Assembly: GCA_951802195.1 (NCBI GenBank)
Contig: OX637635.1
Span: 496,001 to 560,000 of the forward strand
DNA length: 64,000 bases
Reading direction: 5' to 3'
DNA from: Tausonia pullulans
Taxonomy: Eukaryota; Basidiomycota; Tremellomycetes; Cystofilobasidiales; Mrakiaceae
Both the position numbers and the translations under genes were made by a program. Under the pieces are notes generated by a model. That model saw nothing but the letters and a program-made list of their open reading frames with translations, did not search any database and was not told the DNA's origin. Position 1 is the first letter of the stretch, and the number at the start of each line of letters is the position of its first letter. Shown in pieces: positions 1 through 12,174 of the stretch.

Positions 1-2844
1 CTCCTCCACCGCGTTCCCGACTGAGATTGAACCTGCATCCGTCGACATTCCCGATGGCATCACATACACCGCGGAGTCTGGATCCGAGTGAGTGTCTAGC
101 GCCATCTGTCGGCTTTCATCCACTACTCATACTCACTCTCCATCCATCCACTTCCAGCCCGTTCTTCCCCCGTGGTGTCATTCGCGCACAAGCCAGGAAT
201 GGCACGCCCCCGAACGACTCAGATGAGTCTGACGATGACAATCTTGACTCGGAGGACGTGATCCGCCCTTCCGAGATGGAGAATGGTTTCCGAAACCTCA
301 TCCTATGCGCCTCGCTCTGCAACATGGCCACCATCCACAAGGGAGAGGAAGATCGCTGGGAGGCCAACGGAGACGCTACCGAAATCGCACTTCAGGGTGA
401 GCCAGCTATCTTGATTCAAGGTTCCATCAGCTGTTGATCTGTCTTTCATCTCCCTAGTTTTCGCTCACAAGCTCGGCCACGGAAAGCCTCATCTCACCCA
501 CCACCGCCGCCTGGATGCCACCCGCAACGCTAGCACAATTGCCCGCATCCCGAGCCGGACCAAGTCGGACAAGGGCGACCACAAGATCAAGACTGTACCC
601 ATCGACGGACATTACGAGTTGATTGTGAGCTGTTCAAGAACTTTCGTTGAGAAAGAGCACAGCTGATTACCTTGACACAATAGGTCGAGCATCCCTTTGA
701 CAGCTCCGTCAAGCGTATGTCGACCGCCTGGAAGTTCAACGGTCCGGGTCTCGAGTCGGAGAACATCATCCTCTTCCTCAAGGGCGCCGTCGAACGTGTC
801 CTCGACCGCTGCATGTATATCGGCCTTGGTGACGATCAGATCAAGCTCGACGGTGAGGCTCGCTCCGAGATCATCTCCCGTATGGACACGCTCGCCGAGG
901 AGGGACTTCGTGTCCTCGCCCTTTCGGCCCGACTCGAGCCCATCTCTAAGGAGGCGGACATCAGAGAAATGAAGCGCGACGACTTGGAGAACGGCTTCTG
1001 CTTCCTTGGGCTAGTCGGCATCTACGACCCTCCCCGCCCTCAGTCTCGCGGTGCAGTCCTTGAGTGCAAACTGGCTGGCATCACCCCTCGCATGCTAACC
1101 GGAGACCGTGAGTCGACTTGCTTGGACTTTCTGTGCTCTTCTAACATACTGACTTCCTTATCTCGCCTTCCTAGACCCCGCCACTGCTGCTGCCATATCC
1201 AAGGCCGTTGGAATTCTCGACGAGACCTCGCCCAAGGGTTCGGTTATGACTGGACAACAGTTCGATGCTGTGAGTGTTCCGACTCATCCGGGTCCTTATC
1301 AAGATCTGACATCCTCGTGCAGCTGTCCGAGGACGAGATCGACGCCCTTCCCGAGCTACCACTCGTCGTCGCTCGATGCGCTCCGGAGACCAAGGTCCGC
1401 ATGGTCGAGGCCATCCATCGGCGCAGGGCCTTCGGTATGCAGCGCACCACCATTATGACCGGCGACGGTGTCAACGACTGCCCGGCTCTCAAGCGCGCCG
1501 ACATCGGCTTCGCCATGGGTCAAAATGGGTCTGACGTCGCTAAGGGTGCCGCCGACATTGTCCTTGCCGACGACAACTTTGCCACCATCACGCGCGCCGT
1601 CAAAAAGGGCCGTGGAGTTTTTGCCAACCTCTCCAAGTTCCTTCTGTTCCTTTTGTCTGGCAACATTGCCGAGGTGCTCGTCCTCCTCGTCGGACTCGCC
1701 TTCAAGGACCAGAACAACAACTCGGTCTATCCTCTCAGCCCCGTCTCGGCGCTTTTCATTAACACCATCGCCGCCGGACCTCCCGCTCTTGCCCTCGGTC
1801 TCGAACCTACCTCATCGGATGCCATGCTCAAGGGACCGGGATCCTACCGCACGATCTTCACGCTCCACTGGTGGCTCGACCTCTGGTTCTACGGCTTCCT
1901 CATCGGTGGTCTCACCATCGCCAACGTGAGTCGCTGTGCAAACGCTTGTACTCGAGCTTCTCAGGGTTTTCAGTCACTAATGGTCGAATTCTCCAGTTTG
2001 TCATCGTCGTTTACGGCACCAACATTATTGGAGAGAAAGGAGACCTGGGTTTCGAGTGCAATGAGGGGACGTACGGCTCAGAAGTATGTCCCGATGATTC
2101 CGGGCGCGCTTCCCATCTCAATCTCGGCCTCCTACTGACACTGTGTCCCCTTTCAATCCGATTGAAGTGCCTGAATGTCTTCCGTGGGCGTAGTGCAGCC
2201 CTTGCATCCCTCATTTTGCTCATTATGCTACACTCCTTCGGTGAGTAGGCAGGCGCCCGAAGGGGGATCGGCGTGCAATCCCGCTGACCAGATACCGGCC
2301 TTTGCCGCCCATCTCCGCTAACCTCCTCAGAATGCAAGCACCTCGAGCGTGGTATTTTCCAAATCAACATTTTCGACAACAAAATTCTCCTGTGGTCGGC
2401 CGCTCTTTGCTCGCTTTCCGTCTTCCCCATCAGTGCGTGTCCGCTGCCGTCACCTCGCCCCCTGAAGCCTTCGTTGACCGTTCTTCTTCCTTCTGCAGTC
2501 TACATCCCGGTCCTATCCGATTATGTTTTCCAGGTTATCTCCATTGGTGCGTCTCGTCGCACGTCAGAGATCAACTCGTTCATAGCTGACGCTCTCGCCC
2601 TTCACCAGGTTGGGAGTGGGGACCCATCTTTGCATCCGTTGTCATTTACCTGTGAGAACAGCACCTACGATCTCTCCTCTGCACTCAGAAAAGAGACTGA
2701 CTGCCTTTTACAAACAGTCTTATCGCCGAGCTCTGGAAATACGCTCGCCGGGTTATCAGCCCGATGGACCCCGAGCTGGAGCTCAAGGAGAAGAACCTTC
2801 CCCGCTCCATGACCGAGGCGGAGAAGGCCCAATTCCACGTTTGA
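1..2844 (+). CDS. ENA1: ENA-type (IID) P-type cation ATPase, 3' part
   Basis: Plasma-membrane or endomembrane ATPase that exports Na+/K+ in fungi. The 5' half, including the DKTGT phosphorylation site, lies outside the window. Visible in order are the nucleotide-domain KGAVERVLDRC motif (about 780-815), the hinge motif TGDGVNDCPALKRADIGFAMG (about 1458-1520), then GSDVAKGAADIVLADDNF and the C-terminal membrane helices (FLLFLLSGNIAEVLVLLVGL and later segments). The protein ends with TEAEKAQFHV and a stop at 2842-2844. At least ten introns interrupt it, for example after ESGSE near 97, after ALQ near 394, and near 625-684, 1109-1174, 1270-1320 and 1926-1995. The hinge has Cys where ENA pumps usually have Ser, which is a mild change. 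Family assignment is firm; the transported ion is inferred from the family. Confidence 0.93.
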
Positions 2845-3635
2845 TACCGGTCTCGATGTATCCATCTAGAGTAAAATTTGTATGATCTGTGTTCACTCCA
2901 CACCTCGTCATCGTCGATGGACGCCGCCACACTCTAGCCGGCCCTGCGCAGCCCTACGTATCTCGATTAGATCACGCAGCAGAGGTTATGTCTCTTGACA
3001 AGAAACTTCGGTTCTGTGTTCGGAGTTGCACTCGCTTGTTCGTTTGCTTGTCGGCAGTGGATTTCATGCCATTACTGAAGAGTTGGCGGCGTCTGCGTGT
3101 CGCCAATGAGGTATATTAGACTGAAGAGTCTGCGTATTTATACGCAGCTTGAGAACATTGTCGAGTCGCCATTGACAGCTTCGTCATAATTGCCGCCTCT
3201 CGCCCCTAGTTCTTTGGACCTCGGTCGTCACCCACCTCACGAAGGGCCCTTTTTAGTCCCCGGCCCCTAGGGGGGCCGCCAAGCCCGTGCCTCTATTCCG
3301 CAGGTGTGCACCAATCTCAGCGTACATATGGCTGTCCAGATAAATCAAAAAGGTATCCAGACAGTCGACCTCCAAAACCTCGTTCTTGGTGGATGCGACT
3401 GGGTTCCGGCAGGCGGTGGGTGCAGGTGTTGACTGTCAACGTGGCCTCATGCGTACGACCTTGATCAATGTTTTGAGCTGCCAGGGCACCCACCAAGACT
3501 GATAAGAGGGGGGTGAAAGCCGGTATCCTTCGCTGGGGTTCACTATGACTCCTATCGCTCGGATAACTGCGCAGTGAGGAAGAGAGGCGGAGAAGAAGGC
3601 CGGCGTGAACGAGTCAAAATCCCATGAAATTCAGG
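2845..3635. other. Intergenic, convergent 3' flanks
   Basis: This stretch lies between the stops of two convergent genes, the ENA ATPase and insulysin. I see no conserved coding exon, RNA gene or repeat. A short palindrome-like GC-rich stretch (cccctaggggg) sits near 3265-3275. Confidence 0.5.
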
Positions 3636-6600
3636 CTACATGACGACCCTCTCGACCGGCATCGTTCTGTCCAGACCAGCCTTCCACCTTCGAGCGTTCG
3701 GGATGATCGTCTCAGGAACGGGCCCGCTCGACCGACCCGTGAAAAGGCTGAGAGCCCAGCGAACGCCCTGCCTCGCCAGGACCCAGACAGTGTGAAACGA
3801 GCCGACGATGAACGATTTAGGCATCCTAAGTCCGTCGTCAGCAAGAACCGAAGCGACGAACACGTGACGAATTTACCAGGACTGGACCAAGATCGCGACT
3901 TGACGTCGCTCGGGTGAGCGTGGGTCGACGAGTCGACGGTAAAATGCCAGGAGCTCGGCCTTGTCGATCTGCTTAAGCGCCGTGAGGTCGGCCGTTCCTG
4001 GTAGGTGAGGCGAGAGAGAATCAGGACCTGAGCAAAGGGACGACCGGGCGCCTCACTCACTCTGCTCAAAGTCGCAGTCTCCATCCAAAATTCTCTGCCA
4101 AAGCCAGTCGCCCTCGTCTTTGAGAGACCGGGTCGACTTCGCCATGATAATTGCCAACTTATCCCTCTGAAGAACGAATGCCGCCTCATCGAGGTCCTCG
4201 AGGGCCCTCACATGCTCCTCGAGGAATACCTCGATCCGCTTCCGAAGATGGACGGCGCTAAACGTCGACTGAAGACGGATCTGCAGTCCGATGGTCGTTG
4301 GCGTCATGTGTAATCCTGACTCGACGAGGTAGCCGAGGGACTCGCGCGTGCGGAGGACATCGAAGCAAGGTTCGGAGATGAGATGGACAAGGATCCTTGT
4401 CATGGCACGGAGGGCGGGGGAGATCGGTTGCTCTAAGGTCGATGTGGCAAGTTGAATGTAAACCAGGACCGCGGATGAATGGTCGAGGAAGGAATTATTT
4501 GTGATTCCAAGCGAGTTACATGACGCTAGATTGAAATATTGATTTCAGAGAACAAGCGAACAGCCGTCCAACGTGCGACCCACCTCGCGGTAGAATGATG
4601 GCGACTGGTCCAGTCTCGCTCAACTGTTTCCGCGGGCCTAGACGAGCCTGGATGAACCGAGCAGCCTCATGCATCTCCTAGGGGCCTTTGAGTGAGGAAT
4701 TTCAAAGACTGGAACTTTTTGAACGCACCTCTTCATCGAGATTTCCGTGCGCGAACGCAGTCAGACTGAGAGACGCCTTCGCCTCATCGCGAAAACCATG
4801 CAGTACCTCGGGCGTAATGTCTGGGAAATTATAGAGCCCTTCAGCGCCGAACAGAGTCTGTAGCTCATCCCAGATTGACTATCAAGCTCCCGGATCATAT
4901 CTTCGGGGTACCACGAGTCCGGACAAAGTAGGCTGCCGAGGCAGGTTTGTGCCGTGTGCCAGGGCTCCTGGAGCAGCGAATTCTCCAGACGCTGCCGCAG
5001 CTGAGATAAAACAGGAGCGACCAGGTCAGCGAGATCCTTCAGCCACTGGAATATCGACAACGCACCTCGGACCGCATGACATTGAGGCGCTCCGGATCGA
5101 ATTCAGATTGGCCAAAGAACCCATCGACGACCGCCGTCGCGAGCGCAAGGAGCTTGTCGCTGAAGCCCTCTACGGAGAGCACGATATGCCTGTATTCAAC
5201 CGTGACACTGAACACGAGCCCGGCGAGAGTCGCATTGTAGATATTCTCCTCAACCTCGTCTCGGTAGAGGCTCGCAAAAAGTTCGGTGGAGACGGCAGCC
5301 AGTGGTGAGTCGTAGAAGGCGGGGCTGAAAGAGAGGAACGGAGGTCAGTTGGTAGCCTGACAGTGGCTTAAACTGGAGCTCGAGGTCAAGGATGGAGTTC
5401 GACGCACCTCGATAGAAGGACCCGAAAGCTGGCCCGGGGAAGAGGGAACCTAGGGGCTCGGGCATACCAGACCGCAAAGCCACGCTCATCGATCGACAGG
5501 ACCGGAGCGCATGCTACCTGATGAAGGAGATCAGGTCGAGGTCTATAATTGTTCGACATCAGACGCGCCTTTGAGGGTTTGATGTCGAAGTCAGTCGGAA
5601 TGTAGACGTTCGGTTCGGGCAGTCTGAGTGACGGGAATGATAGCAAACTCCTTGCCTAGGTGGTCGACCAAAGTCAGAAACGTGAAGTTTGATCTCGCAG
5701 ATGGGCCTAACCAATTCGTTGAATGCGCTCGAGAGCTTCTCCGTCCGATATCTCGTCTGGTAGATCGGCTCGACCTGGTTCCAGCCTCCATCAGCACCGT
5801 CCGGGATATGCTGGCACCCGATGACTATCCTACAGCCCTCAACGGTAAATTTGCCGAGTGTCTCTCGAATGATTCTCTCGTCGAACTGGCGGAACAGGTG
5901 AGGCTGGCTGAGGAGCCATTCCTGTGGTGCCTTGGATGTCGTGAGCCGGACAGACAAGTCCGAGACGAACTTGCCGAGCGAAGAAACGGACTCGCAGAAA
6001 CAATACTTGATTGTACCGAGGTGGGAAAGTTCCTCATAGAGTCGGTTGAGAGAGGCCGAACTGGATTCCTGGAGAAGGGCGATGTAGGTAAAGATCGCAT
6101 GGGCGACCAATTCGTGTTGTCCTGAAGATGGAAGAAGAATCAGCATGAATTTCATAGCGAGTCTCACAAGAAATTCACTGAGTCCTCGAAGCGTCAAATG
6201 GCAGGTGACACGGAAGAAGCCAAAGCCCGCCGCTCCTTTGGAGAGTCCAGCGCTGAGTCGGAGAGCCAGACCCTGACGTCTGAGGTAGGAAAGAATTGAA
6301 CCAGGGCCCTCATGGCCAACGAGATGGCTGATGAATGTTGCCGGCTTTGAGAGAGGGTCAGAAAGGCCTGGCTGGGTTAAGAGAGCAAAGAGCTTACTTT
6401 GGTGATGAAGCGCTCCTCCTCGTCGCCGATTTCCCAATTGAGTAAGAGAATACGGGAATCGACCACGGTCTCAACAAAGATCTTCGTCTAAATTTCAAGA
6501 GGATGAGCAAGATAGGTCTGCAGATACCAAGGGGGGGTCTCACCCCTCGGGTCTTTGAGCCAAAGACGTCGTCCGAAAAAGGGGCCAGACATGGCAGAGA

Positions 6601-7710
6601 ACGGGCCGGGACAACATTGAAGATCTCGACGACGTTTCGCGTCAAGACGTCCAGGGGCTCTTGAAACAAGTCAACGCTTGAATCCCTTAGTATGGAGGGT
6701 CAACTCACCGTTGCTGCAGATAACAAGTCGCATCCTCTCTGCCGAGTAGTTGGCCTCCCACCAAGCGAAAACCTCTGCACGTGTGTCCCCGCCTCTCCGC
6801 CTGACGTCGCCCAGTAGGGTGTGCACGTTTCCTGTACCGAATCCTCGGTAAGGATGCCCCTCCCGGCTCTGACTCTTCTCCAGCTGGAACATGCGCCAGT
6901 GATCGTGGCGGAGATTCTTAGTGTGCTCTGAGTGCACCGCTTGAACTTCCCGTTCTAGGGCCGACTCGAGGAAAAGCGGGCTGATAAAGAAGTGGGCAAA
7001 CATGTCGAGCGCTGGTAGGAGGGATGAGGCGACGATGTTGAAATGGAACGTGGTGTGCCCGAGGGCTGTGAAGGCGTTGGTGTCTCCGCCATGGCAGGCG
7101 ATGAGCTTGGTGCGTCCGACGACATCAGCTGCCAGAGATGAAAGGTCGAGATAGAAGGCTCTGACTCACCTCTCGGAACATGTTTTCTCGAGGGTACTGA
7201 ATGGAAGAAAAATCATCAGGTCGATATCGTAGGGGATGAACGAGAGAAGTCCGCACCTTTCTGCTCCCCTGATGCACGCGCGCGTAGGTACAAGGTTCAG
7301 CGGGGGCTCTAGACAAGGAAGGAGCGAAATATGACTAGCCATGAAAAGGAGATGCTCGCAGAGGTGAGCGGCACCCGGAAGATCGATCTGAATGATTAGT
7401 TTGATGTCAGCCGGCCTGCATGAGCAAGCAAGAACAAGGCCCCCACGCAACCGACCGGGTCCATGAGGCTCCCTACGCCCACCGTCATCGCGGCCGCCGC
7501 CTCTGTCACAGCCCCGTCTCGAACGAGGAGGGCCTCGAGACCGTTCAATAACCGGATCAGGCGGTATTCTCGGTCATCCGAGGGCGGCTTGTCGATTGGG
7601 CGAGCGATGGCCGCGAAGTCATCGTTGCTCCGCTGCTCGGGGTAGAACGGCGAGGAAGCTGCTATGCAGGCGGAATTGAGCGAGAGCGGGTCTGGATGAA
7701 GCCAGGACAT
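3636..7710 (-). CDS. STE23: Insulysin, M16A zinc metallopeptidase (STE23/IDE-like)
   Basis: Degrades small peptides; fungal homologues process mating pheromone (STE23/AXL1 family). The inverted zinc motif is HLCEH (about 7351-7365), and the third ligand Glu is in EREVQAVHSEHTKN (about 6905-6960). Other conserved blocks are GDTNAFTALGHTTFHF, MFQLEKSQSREGHPYRGFGTGN, SHLVGHEGPGSILSYLRRQGL (about 6315-6345) and the C-terminal ISEPCFDVLRTRESLGYLV (about 4325-4385). These give the full four-domain M16A architecture over a dozen or more exons. The final exon follows an intron with donor gtaaat and branch gctgacg, and ends KAGLDRTMPVERVVM. I chose ATG 7710 because it is the first in-frame ATG upstream of the conserved REYRLIRLLNGLEALLV region; the frame is open further upstream but without ATG. 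It is divergent from the deaminase across about 400 bp. Several internal exon edges were not resolved. Confidence 0.9.
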
Positions 7711-8109
7711 ATTGGGAAGGAGGAGGAGAATGCAGTTGATGGCATCCTGACGAAGCTCGGGAGGGCGGAGCGACGTCGTTCGAGAACAAGGACGCGGCTG
7801 GGTCTGAGCGGGGGCTCGATGCAGCCGGACAGGCGCACAAGGGCACACGAGCGCACATTATTGTCATAAACACGTTACAGGACTAATCACCGAGAACAAG
7901 AACACACAGAGAGAAATAATATGAAGTATGGGTCTGGTGAAGTGCACTTTCACATCTGGCCTTGAGAAGCCATGGCTGAAATTTCGCTCCCGTCGGACTT
8001 GAGCGACGCGCCGAGGGAAGCTGAGCTCAGGCAGATAGCAACCGTGTGCAACCACGTGAGGTGAGTCGATGGCAAGTGACTTGACCTTCTCCCTCAACCA
8101 TACCAAGCC
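7711..8109. promoter_or_regulatory. Bidirectional promoter region
   Basis: About 400 bp between the divergent insulysin and deaminase-like genes, so it must hold both promoters and 5' leaders. I see no clear TATA box or known operator. Confidence 0.45.
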
Positions 8110-9578
8110 ATGTCCGAGTCACCGTCCTTCCAGGCGCTGGCCTCGCTCAACGATTCGCAACTGTGAATGTTGTGCTCAAGCTTGGATCAGGCAACTGGCT
8201 GATGTCGGTGTCTTCGCAGTACCTTCTTGCGCTCGTTACCGAAAGCCGAGCTTCACGCTCACCTCAACGGCTGCATCCCCATTCAGGTGGGCTCTGAGCC
8301 AGATTCTAGCCCATGGACCACGTTTGCTCACGTCGAATTGACCCATCGATTGAATCAGACGCTCCAGCAGCTGGCTGCCGAAAGACGCACCGCTGGCCTT
8401 GATGAGGGTTCGGACATTGGCGAGAAAGTACGGTTGGGGCTCATGATGCTCGAAGCCGGTATCAAACTCGACCATTTCCAGGAGTGAGTAGCCGTCGAAA
8501 CTTGTTCAGAGATTGGAGAACTGCCTCTAGTCAGCGCGTCTGACATGGCGGCGACGCGTCAACCTGTCAATCCCCAGATTCTTCGCCCTGTTCGGCTCCA
8601 TCTACCATCTTATCTCTTCCCCTGGGCCCCTGAGGGTTGCTACGCACGCCGTTCTTGCCTCTTTCCTCGCGCCGGAGAACCATTGCAATTTCCTCGAGCT
8701 TAGGACGACGCCGCGCGCCAACGCCTCGACTGGGATGACCCGCCGATCCTACCTCGAGACCGTGCTCGACTGCCTCGACGACTGGAACGCCGTCTATGAG
8801 CCCGGGCGCGGCAAGGCTCGCCTGATTGTCTCGATCGACTACCGGATGGGAGAGGAGGACATCCGGGAGTGCGTCGAGCTCGCGCACGACCTCAAGCGGC
8901 AAGGGCGGTCAATTGTCGGCCTGGACATTTGCGGAGATCCCTCAGTGAGCCGACATAATGAGAGCAGGCCTTTTTTTTCAGGTGTCTGATCTGATCCAAA
9001 CCAAGGGGGCGGTCTGCCCAGCTATCTATGATATCCTCCGCGACATTGAGCTGCCGCTGACGCAGCACCTAGCCGAGCTTCCGGGCCACAACCAGCAAGA
9101 GTGCCTCGAGCTGCTCGGGCTCATGCCAAGGCGTATCGGACACGGCACTTTCCTCAACGAGAAGGCCCAGGAGCTCGTCTTCCGAGAGAAGATGACGATC
9201 GAAGTCTGCTTGAGCAGCAACGTGATGTGAGTCAAGCGTCGCTGTTTTCCTTATCCCGCCGTCAGGCTAACCACGGTGAATCCTGTTGTCAGGTCTAAGA
9301 CAACCCCGACCCTTGAGGAGACCCACTTGCTGCACTACCTCTCACAGGACCACCCCGTGTCGATCTGCGTGAGTCGCTCTACTTTTTTTGTTTCGCATGT
9401 TTCCCAGATTGATCTCGTGTCTACCTGGCAGACGGACGACACGCTCCCTTTTCAGACTTCGCTCATGGCCGAGTACGCGCTTCTCTTGGCTCCTGCGCCG
9501 CTCGGCCTGGGTATGAGCGAGGAAAACGTTCGGCGGATCGCGCAGTGGGGTGTGGACGGCCGTTTCGCGGGCTGGTAA
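8110..9578 (+). CDS. Adenosine deaminase-like / N6-methyl-AMP deaminase
   Basis: Zinc amidohydrolase of the ADAL (MAPDA) group, which removes the N6-methylamino group from N6-mAMP. The start MSESPSFQALASLNDSQL is followed by an intron (gtgaatg...tcgcag). The metal site LPKAELHAHLNG then begins near 8230. Later come GLDICGDPS (about 8915-8943), RIGHGTFLNEKAQELV (catalytic-region His, about 9135-9180), EVCLSSNVMS and SICTDDTLPFQTSLMAEY, the last with the metal-binding Asp pair split by an intron at 9368-9430. The protein ends RRIAQWGVDGRFAGW. The TDDTLPF form fits ADAL better than classical adenosine deaminase, but the exact substrate is inferred. Its stop is 8 bp from the stop of the convergent MTG1 gene. 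Confidence 0.92.
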
Positions 9579-9586
9579 AAAATACA

Positions 9587-11518
9587 TCATGGATTTTCTG
9601 ACGACGATGACGGCGGCATAATCCTGGCGAGGCCAGCCGGTATCGGCGGAGCCACCCGAGGTACTGCGAGAGATAAGGAAGAAGGGGGAGGAGGAGGTCA
9701 GAAACTTATGGATTGTCAGGGCGACAGAAACACCATAGTCACCTCTCGGCAGGGCCCTCGGCCTAATGCCCGCCGCATAAAGCCTCTCCAACCGTCGGTT
9801 TTCCCCGATCTGCTGTGACTTGCGCTTGCGCGCGTCGCTGATGAGCTTCTTCTTCTGGGTCTCGGAGATTGCCTCATCTCGCTCCTTCTTGCTCCAGAAG
9901 TATCGCCGGACGGCCTCGTGGACCTTGGCCTTGAGGTCCGTCGGGACTTGGATTGGTGGGGCGAGCTTGGCGAGCCGGACCTCTTCCTCATCCTCTGATA
10001 TCGGCGGAGCCCACGGAGGGTTCGCAGGGTTGAATTTGATATCTGGGTGTGATGTCTTTTCCGGTGGAAGAAGAAGCGACATATGGTGCTTTTCAGCGAG
10101 ATCGAGCGTTGTTGGCGGCTTCGTGCCGGCGAGGGAGCCATCCAGAGAAGAGGAGGTGGCGAGCAGCTCAGGGTAGAAGGAGAACAGTGGGTCCCGATAG
10201 AGGTCGTTCCGCAGCTCGAGGTCGTCGAGCGTCCATCGACCGAGTTTGCCGGTCCTAAACTTGTTCAAGAAGAAAGTCGCCGCTCGTGGGAGGTCGATGA
10301 AGCCCCCTTGTCGAAGAGCGCCAATCCGGCGACCGAGACGGTGGAGAAACTCGTCGACGTCGTTTGTCTGCGTGTAGAGCTCCTCGGAATAGGGTAGGCC
10401 GTACTTGAAGGGGACGACTAAACGAAGAGACTTAACATGCGCTGCAGGCGACGTGAGGCGCGATGTCACGAACCTCGGCTGTGGTGCCATAACGGCGCAG
10501 TCTCCGACTCAACCGCGCGGAGGTTGAGCTTGTAAAGAAGGTAATCGACGAGCGACTCGTCTGAGTAGAGCGAGTTCTTGATGCCACCTAGAGAAGAGAA
10601 ATGTGTAAGCGAGATTGGGATGCGAGCGCAACCGCAGACTGGGTTGACCTGTTGCAGCAATTCCAAAAGCCCTCTCGGCCGCCTCGTCGCCCGAACCGAG
10701 CCAGGGCGGCATCGCTCCAGGTGTGTCCATGACGTATATTGGCGGGTCCTCGTAGATCTTGAGGCGTGAGCCGATATTTCTCGTGTGGCCGGCGGTCGTC
10801 GAAGTCTGAAAGTGCTTGCCTGTCGTGTTGAAGGGAACCCGTCAGGTTGATCAATGATGTTAGAGCGAGCGCGCGTCACCCACCCTTCTTGAGGCCCGCA
10901 TTCCGAAGCTGGTTGGAGATAGTCGACTTGCCGACATTTGGCATTCCGACGACCAGAATTTTCATGTCCAGCAAGGTCTCGTAATTTTCTTTGGCAAAGT
11001 CTAGGGATGTCTGATCAGCAATGGTGTTTCAAAAGTGGCGGGTCGAACTCACTAACGGCCTTCTTGAGGACTCGTTTGACGTCATCTCGATCGTTCGCAG
11101 TCGCAAACATGATGTTCTGATTGGCATACTTTCGGAAGCCCGAGATGAGGTGCTGAAGAGAAATGGACCGCGGAGTTAGTTGCACGCCACAATCTGCGAC
11201 CAGCCGCGAACTTACCTCCTCATATTTGGACTCTGCCAAGTCACGCTTCGTATAGACAATGAGCTTCTCTCGCTTCCTCCCCGTCAGCTTGCCCTTGCCC
11301 TCCCGCCAGTTAGCACCCCAGGCGGCGTCGACGGCAGCCTCCAGCTTCGGGTTGATTGACGTAAGCGGCAGTCGGGCGTCGCGGCATTCAATGACCATGT
11401 CGATGTCTGGCAACCGGTTAGAAAGTTCGGTCATAAACGCCGTCATATGTCCTGGGTGCCATGATGCGAAGGCGTTGGGATATGTGAACGTGAGGCGGGG
11501 AAGAAAAGGCGGCGGCAT
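9587..11518 (-). CDS. MTG1: Mitochondrial ribosome-assembly GTPase MTG1 (YlqF/RbgA family)
   Basis: Circularly permuted GTPase that matures the mitochondrial large ribosomal subunit. The motif order is G4-G5-G1-G2-G3: WHPGHMTAFMTELSNRLPD, then VIECRDARLPLTSINP, YTKRDLAE (G4, about 11230-11255), the P-loop VVGMPNVGKSTISNQLRN (about 10915-10970) and DTPGAMPPW (G3, about 10710-10730). A C-terminal extension carries GGFIDLPRAATFFLNKFRTGKLGRWTLDDL (about 10200-10310). ATG 11518 (MPPPFLPRLTFTYPN) is the first in-frame ATG; the upstream open frame has only TTG. The last intron uses donor gtgact at about 9742 and acceptor ctcgcag; removing it gives a stop at 9587-9589. If it is retained, the frame runs on antisense through the deaminase gene. 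Family call is firm, the last exon less so. Confidence 0.9.
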
Positions 11519-12174
11519 GATAGGAGGAGGAAACGTGGAGGACTCGTCGGGTCGGAGAGAGGAAGGAGGTGGAGGAAGCGAAGACGGCCAGAAGTTGGGC
11601 TGCCGCACTCGCTGGTCGAATCTTGAAGAAACCGCCGTTTCCAGAGCGTGGAGAGAATGTGGGAGTGCAGATAGCTGAACTATACGCCGCAACAAAGCAA
11701 GTGACAGGAAGTCAGGTCACATCAGGCCGGAGCCAAAACGTTTACGCCCAACGCACGTTGAGGAGCCGCCCGTCGAACGAGAATGAACAGGCAAAAGGGG
11801 GAGAGGGCCCGTATATAGGTACGAGTCTTGTTCAGACTAAATCTGCAAAGCTAGCGTGACGAGGTAGTGGTGAACGTTGGGAGGAAGACACGCGTCGACT
11901 CTCTTCCGCCCTGACCGTTTGCTGAGGGTATGGTTGCACGGACCGCTCAATGCATGTTCTGAGGTATTGTGAACTATCATGGAGGAGGGTTGTACAGGAA
12001 CGGGCCAGCCTTCTGTAGATCTTCACCTACTACTGCTGTGAGACGAGGGTCGTCGCAATGGACGAAGACCGAAGGCCCGCTGTTGCTCGCGACGAAGCTT
12101 CGCGGAAGGCCGACAACTCCCAAGACCTGAGCTCTCTTGTGATCATCAACCATCACAACCACATCCTCAGCATC
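11519..12174. promoter_or_regulatory. Bidirectional promoter region
   Basis: About 650 bp between the divergent MTG1 and SH3-protein genes. No conserved exon or RNA gene is visible. A potential upstream ATG for the SH3 gene lies at 12058 in the same frame as 12175. Confidence 0.4.
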
